11,609 nucleotides of DNA from Candidatus Magasanikiibacteriota bacterium (GTDB taxonomy: Bacteria > Patescibacteriota > Patescibacteriia > Magasanikbacterales > UBA922): assembly GCA_016214105.1 (NCBI GenBank), contig JACRPD010000016.1:1-11609 (forward strand), read 5' to 3'. The position numbers and the translations under genes were made by a program. Shown here one piece after another: positions 10,282-11,609 of this stretch. How positions within the stretch are numbered: the stretch's first letter is position 1; every line of letters starts with the position of its first letter. The notes beneath the pieces are model-generated. The model saw only the letters and a list, made by a program, of their open reading frames with translations, searched no databases and was not told the DNA's origin.

Positions 10282-11609
10282 ATGCCCCGCCCATATCATC
10301 ACCATTCCCAACGCTTTGACCCGGAGTTATCCCGCGGGATTATTGGTATTGTTTTGGTGATTGTTTCCATTCTTTTTGTTTTGAGTTTTTTGGAAAAAGC
10401 CGGCGCGGTCGGCATTATGCTGGACGAGTATATTTTGAGTTTTTTGTTCGGTTCAATGCGTTACGCTACGCCGGCGATTATTTTGATCCTCGCCTTCTTT
10501 TATTTTAAAGACATTGAATACAATTACCGCAAGACGCATGGCATTGGCGCGATTTTATTTTTTCTTTCGCTCTCCAGCTTGTTCCATATCGGTTTTAATC
10601 CAACGGAAATGTGGACAATGGCCTTGGAAGGAAACGGCGGCGGCATATTTGGCATGCTAGCTTGGCCGATGAAAACTTATTTAGGATCAATCGCGAGTGT
10701 TGTGGTTTTGGTTGGAATGGCGGCCGTGTCTGTGTTTTTAATTTTTAATACCGCGCTCGCTCATTTTGTTTTGTTGAATAAAAAATTATTCGCTGGTTTG
10801 GGCTTGGCCGGGCAGACGGTGATTAATTTATTTAAATTATTCGTTAAGACCGGGAGCAACGGCATTAAAATCAACGGCGAGTTTGAAGAATATGAGAGCG
10901 AGGATGATGGCGAGAATGTTGAAGATGTTCCCGCCCAAGGCGGACCCGCCTCGGGCGGGGAAAGTGGAGATGACGAAGATGAAGAGGCTGACGTGGGGAA
11001 ACAGCGAGCGTTTGTTAAGAAAGCGATGACTGGGAACAGCAATGGAGATGAAGAAAATACGGAGATCGAAGAGGAAGCACTTCGGCAGGCTCAGGGTGAA
11101 AAAAAAGATTCTTCACCGTGGACAAAGAGAGTGATTATAAAAAATCTGCCTCCTCTTTCCTTGTTAACCACAAAGCGGGATAAGCCGACGAGTGGCGACA
11201 TTGAAGCCAACGCGCAGGCGATTCAGAGCATGCTTTCCGAGTTTGGCATTGAAGTGGAAATGGGGGAAATCAGGGTCGGCCCAGCGGTTACTCAATATTC
11301 TTTAAAACCGGCGAAAGGCGTTAAGCTTTCCCGCATCACCTCGCTTTCGAATGATTTGGCTTTGGCTTTGGCCGCGCACCCGATCCGCATTGAAGCTCCG
11401 ATTCCAGGCAAGTCTTTGGTTGGAATTGAAGTGCCAAATTTCAAAGCCGCGTTGGTAACATTGAAAGAGCTTTTGGAAAGCCGGGAATTTGCCGAGCGCG
11501 AACACAATTTGATGATTGCTTTGGGAAAAGATGTCGCGGGCAAAGTATGGTTTGCCGATCTGCCGAAAATGCCGCATTTGTTAGTCGCCGGCGCGACCGG
11601 TTCCGGGAA
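10282..11609 (+). CDS. ftsK: FtsK/SpoIIIE DNA translocase, 3' end cut by the window
   Basis: 442 complete codons are present. The N-terminus (MPRPYHHH) is followed by about four membrane helices (about 14-36, 54-73, 80-95, 133-168), then a long acidic linker (about 190-275, many E/D), then the alpha/beta start of the motor: RVIIKNLPPLSLL, the segment ANAQAIQSMLSEFGIEV, VGPAVTQYSLKPAKGVKLSR, PIPGKSLVGIEVPN, LMIALGKDVAGKV. It ends at LLVAGATGSG with the first two bases of the Walker A lysine codon. FtsK anchors at the septum and pumps chromosomal DNA during division. The linker contains a 30-nt palindromic insert (10930-10959) and a second repeat-like stretch (11080-11100). No frameshift was found. 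The ATPase core and gamma domain lie outside the window. Confidence 0.93.
   Translation, partial: MPRPYHHHSQRFDPELSRGIIGIVLVIVSILFVLSFLEKAGAVGIMLDEYILSFLFGSMRYATPAIILILAFFYFKDIEYNYRKTHGIGAILFFLSLSSLFHIGFNPTEMWTMALEGNGGGIFGMLAWPMKTYLGSIASVVVLVGMAAVSVFLIFNTALAHFVLLNKKLFAGLGLAGQTVINLFKLFVKTGSNGIKINGEFEEYESEDDGENVEDVPAQGGPASGGESGDDEDEEADVGKQRAFVKKAMTGNSNGDEENTEIEEEALRQAQGEKKDSSPWTKRVIIKNLPPLSLLTTKRDKPTSGDIEANAQAIQSMLSEFGIEVEMGEIRVGPAVTQYSLKPAKGVKLSRITSLSNDLALALAAHPIRIEAPIPGKSLVGIEVPNFKAALVTLKELLESREFAEREHNLMIALGKDVAGKVWFADLPKMPHLLVAGATGSG
10930..10959. repeat. 30-nt palindromic element inside the ftsK linker
   Basis: Outer arms CCCGCCC (10930-10936) and GGGCGGG (10953-10959) and inner arms AGGCGG (10938-10943) and CCGCCT (10946-10951) make a near-perfect hairpin with one A-C mismatch. 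It covers exactly ten codons on codon boundaries, residues 217-226 (PAQGGPASGG), within a Glu/Asp-rich tract. GC is far above its surroundings. This looks like a coding-sequence-tolerated palindromic element, in the manner of Rickettsia palindromic elements. Confidence 0.7.
11080..11100. repeat. Second possible dispersed repeat in the ftsK linker
   Basis: CTTCGGCAGGCTCAGGGTGAA is seven codons (LRQAQGE, residues 267-273) at the end of the acidic linker. It resembles the CTTCGACAAGCTCAGG-type dispersed repeats I have seen in many environmental genomes. That resemblance is from memory, and no second copy is in this window. Confidence 0.35.

Noticed and set aside
10761..11577. Minus-strand frames of 83-93 codons in ftsK
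   Set aside because: They are antisense to the continuous FtsK reading frame, and their Ser/Pro-rich sequence mirrors its acidic linker.
1..11609. CRISPR array or complete insertion sequence
   Set aside because: No regularly spaced repeats of 25-40 nt, no transposase motif and no terminal inverted repeats with target duplications were seen.

Overview
The window looks like a chromosome segment of a Patescibacteria/CPR bacterium (Parcubacteria-like). This is inferred from gene style and not proven. The signs are moderate GC with A/T-rich leaders, compact convergent and nearly overlapping genes, mostly no Shine-Dalgarno sequence in front of promoter-proximal genes, a LysM-M23 envelope protease, a K+-independent proton-pumping pyrophosphatase, DoxX-VKOR, a DUF4143 ATPase, and BRO and RelE-like accessory genes. 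TGA acts as a normal stop (doxX, the 42-codon ORF), which argues against the TGA=Gly code of Gracilibacteria/Absconditabacteria.

Layout. 1-583: lspA (+) behind a short repetitive leader. 585-3475: a minus-strand operon of a LysM/M23 peptidase followed 2 nt later by a ComM/YifB AAA+ ATPase, convergent with lspA at a 1-nt gap; its promoter carries a perfect 17-bp palindrome over the -10. 3569-4676: a minus-strand accessory patch with a RelE-like toxin lacking an antitoxin (promoter, 10-bp-arm operator and terminator all present), an uncharacterised 42-residue ORF with an unusually good Shine-Dalgarno, and a GNAT acetyltransferase. 4799-5116: a dense RNA locus with an odd tRNA (anticodon GAT, G3-U70, A18/G55) and, directly upstream on the same strand, a predicted small RNA of about 87 nt with its own promoter and terminator. 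The small RNA contains three segments complementary to that tRNA in circularly permuted order. A perfect DnaA box lies between the small-RNA promoter and the divergent hppA promoter. 5155-7146: hppA with a terminator. 7273-7934: a BRO/antirepressor pseudogene. 8073-8857: a coupled doxX-VKOR pair with a terminator. 8914-9141: a remnant of a PEP-utilising swivel domain (-). 9214-10212: an AAA/DUF4143 ATPase that appears to have lost its central winged-helix segment. 10282-11609: the N-terminal two thirds of an FtsK/SpoIIIE translocase, cut by the window end exactly in its Walker A, with a 30-nt palindromic in-frame insert in its linker.

How it fits together. The housekeeping part is envelope biology: lipoprotein signal cleavage (LspA), peptidoglycan cleavage (M23), disulfide formation (VKOR with DoxX), proton motive force from pyrophosphate (HppA) and chromosome partitioning (FtsK). 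The accessory part is decaying: three genes (toxin, BRO, DUF4143 ATPase) each look as if a block was removed from the middle, and a fourth (PEP swivel domain) survives only as a tail. The most novel candidate is the small-RNA/tRNA pair at 4799-5042. It is supported by sequence matches and signal placement only, and has not been tested by folding or database search.
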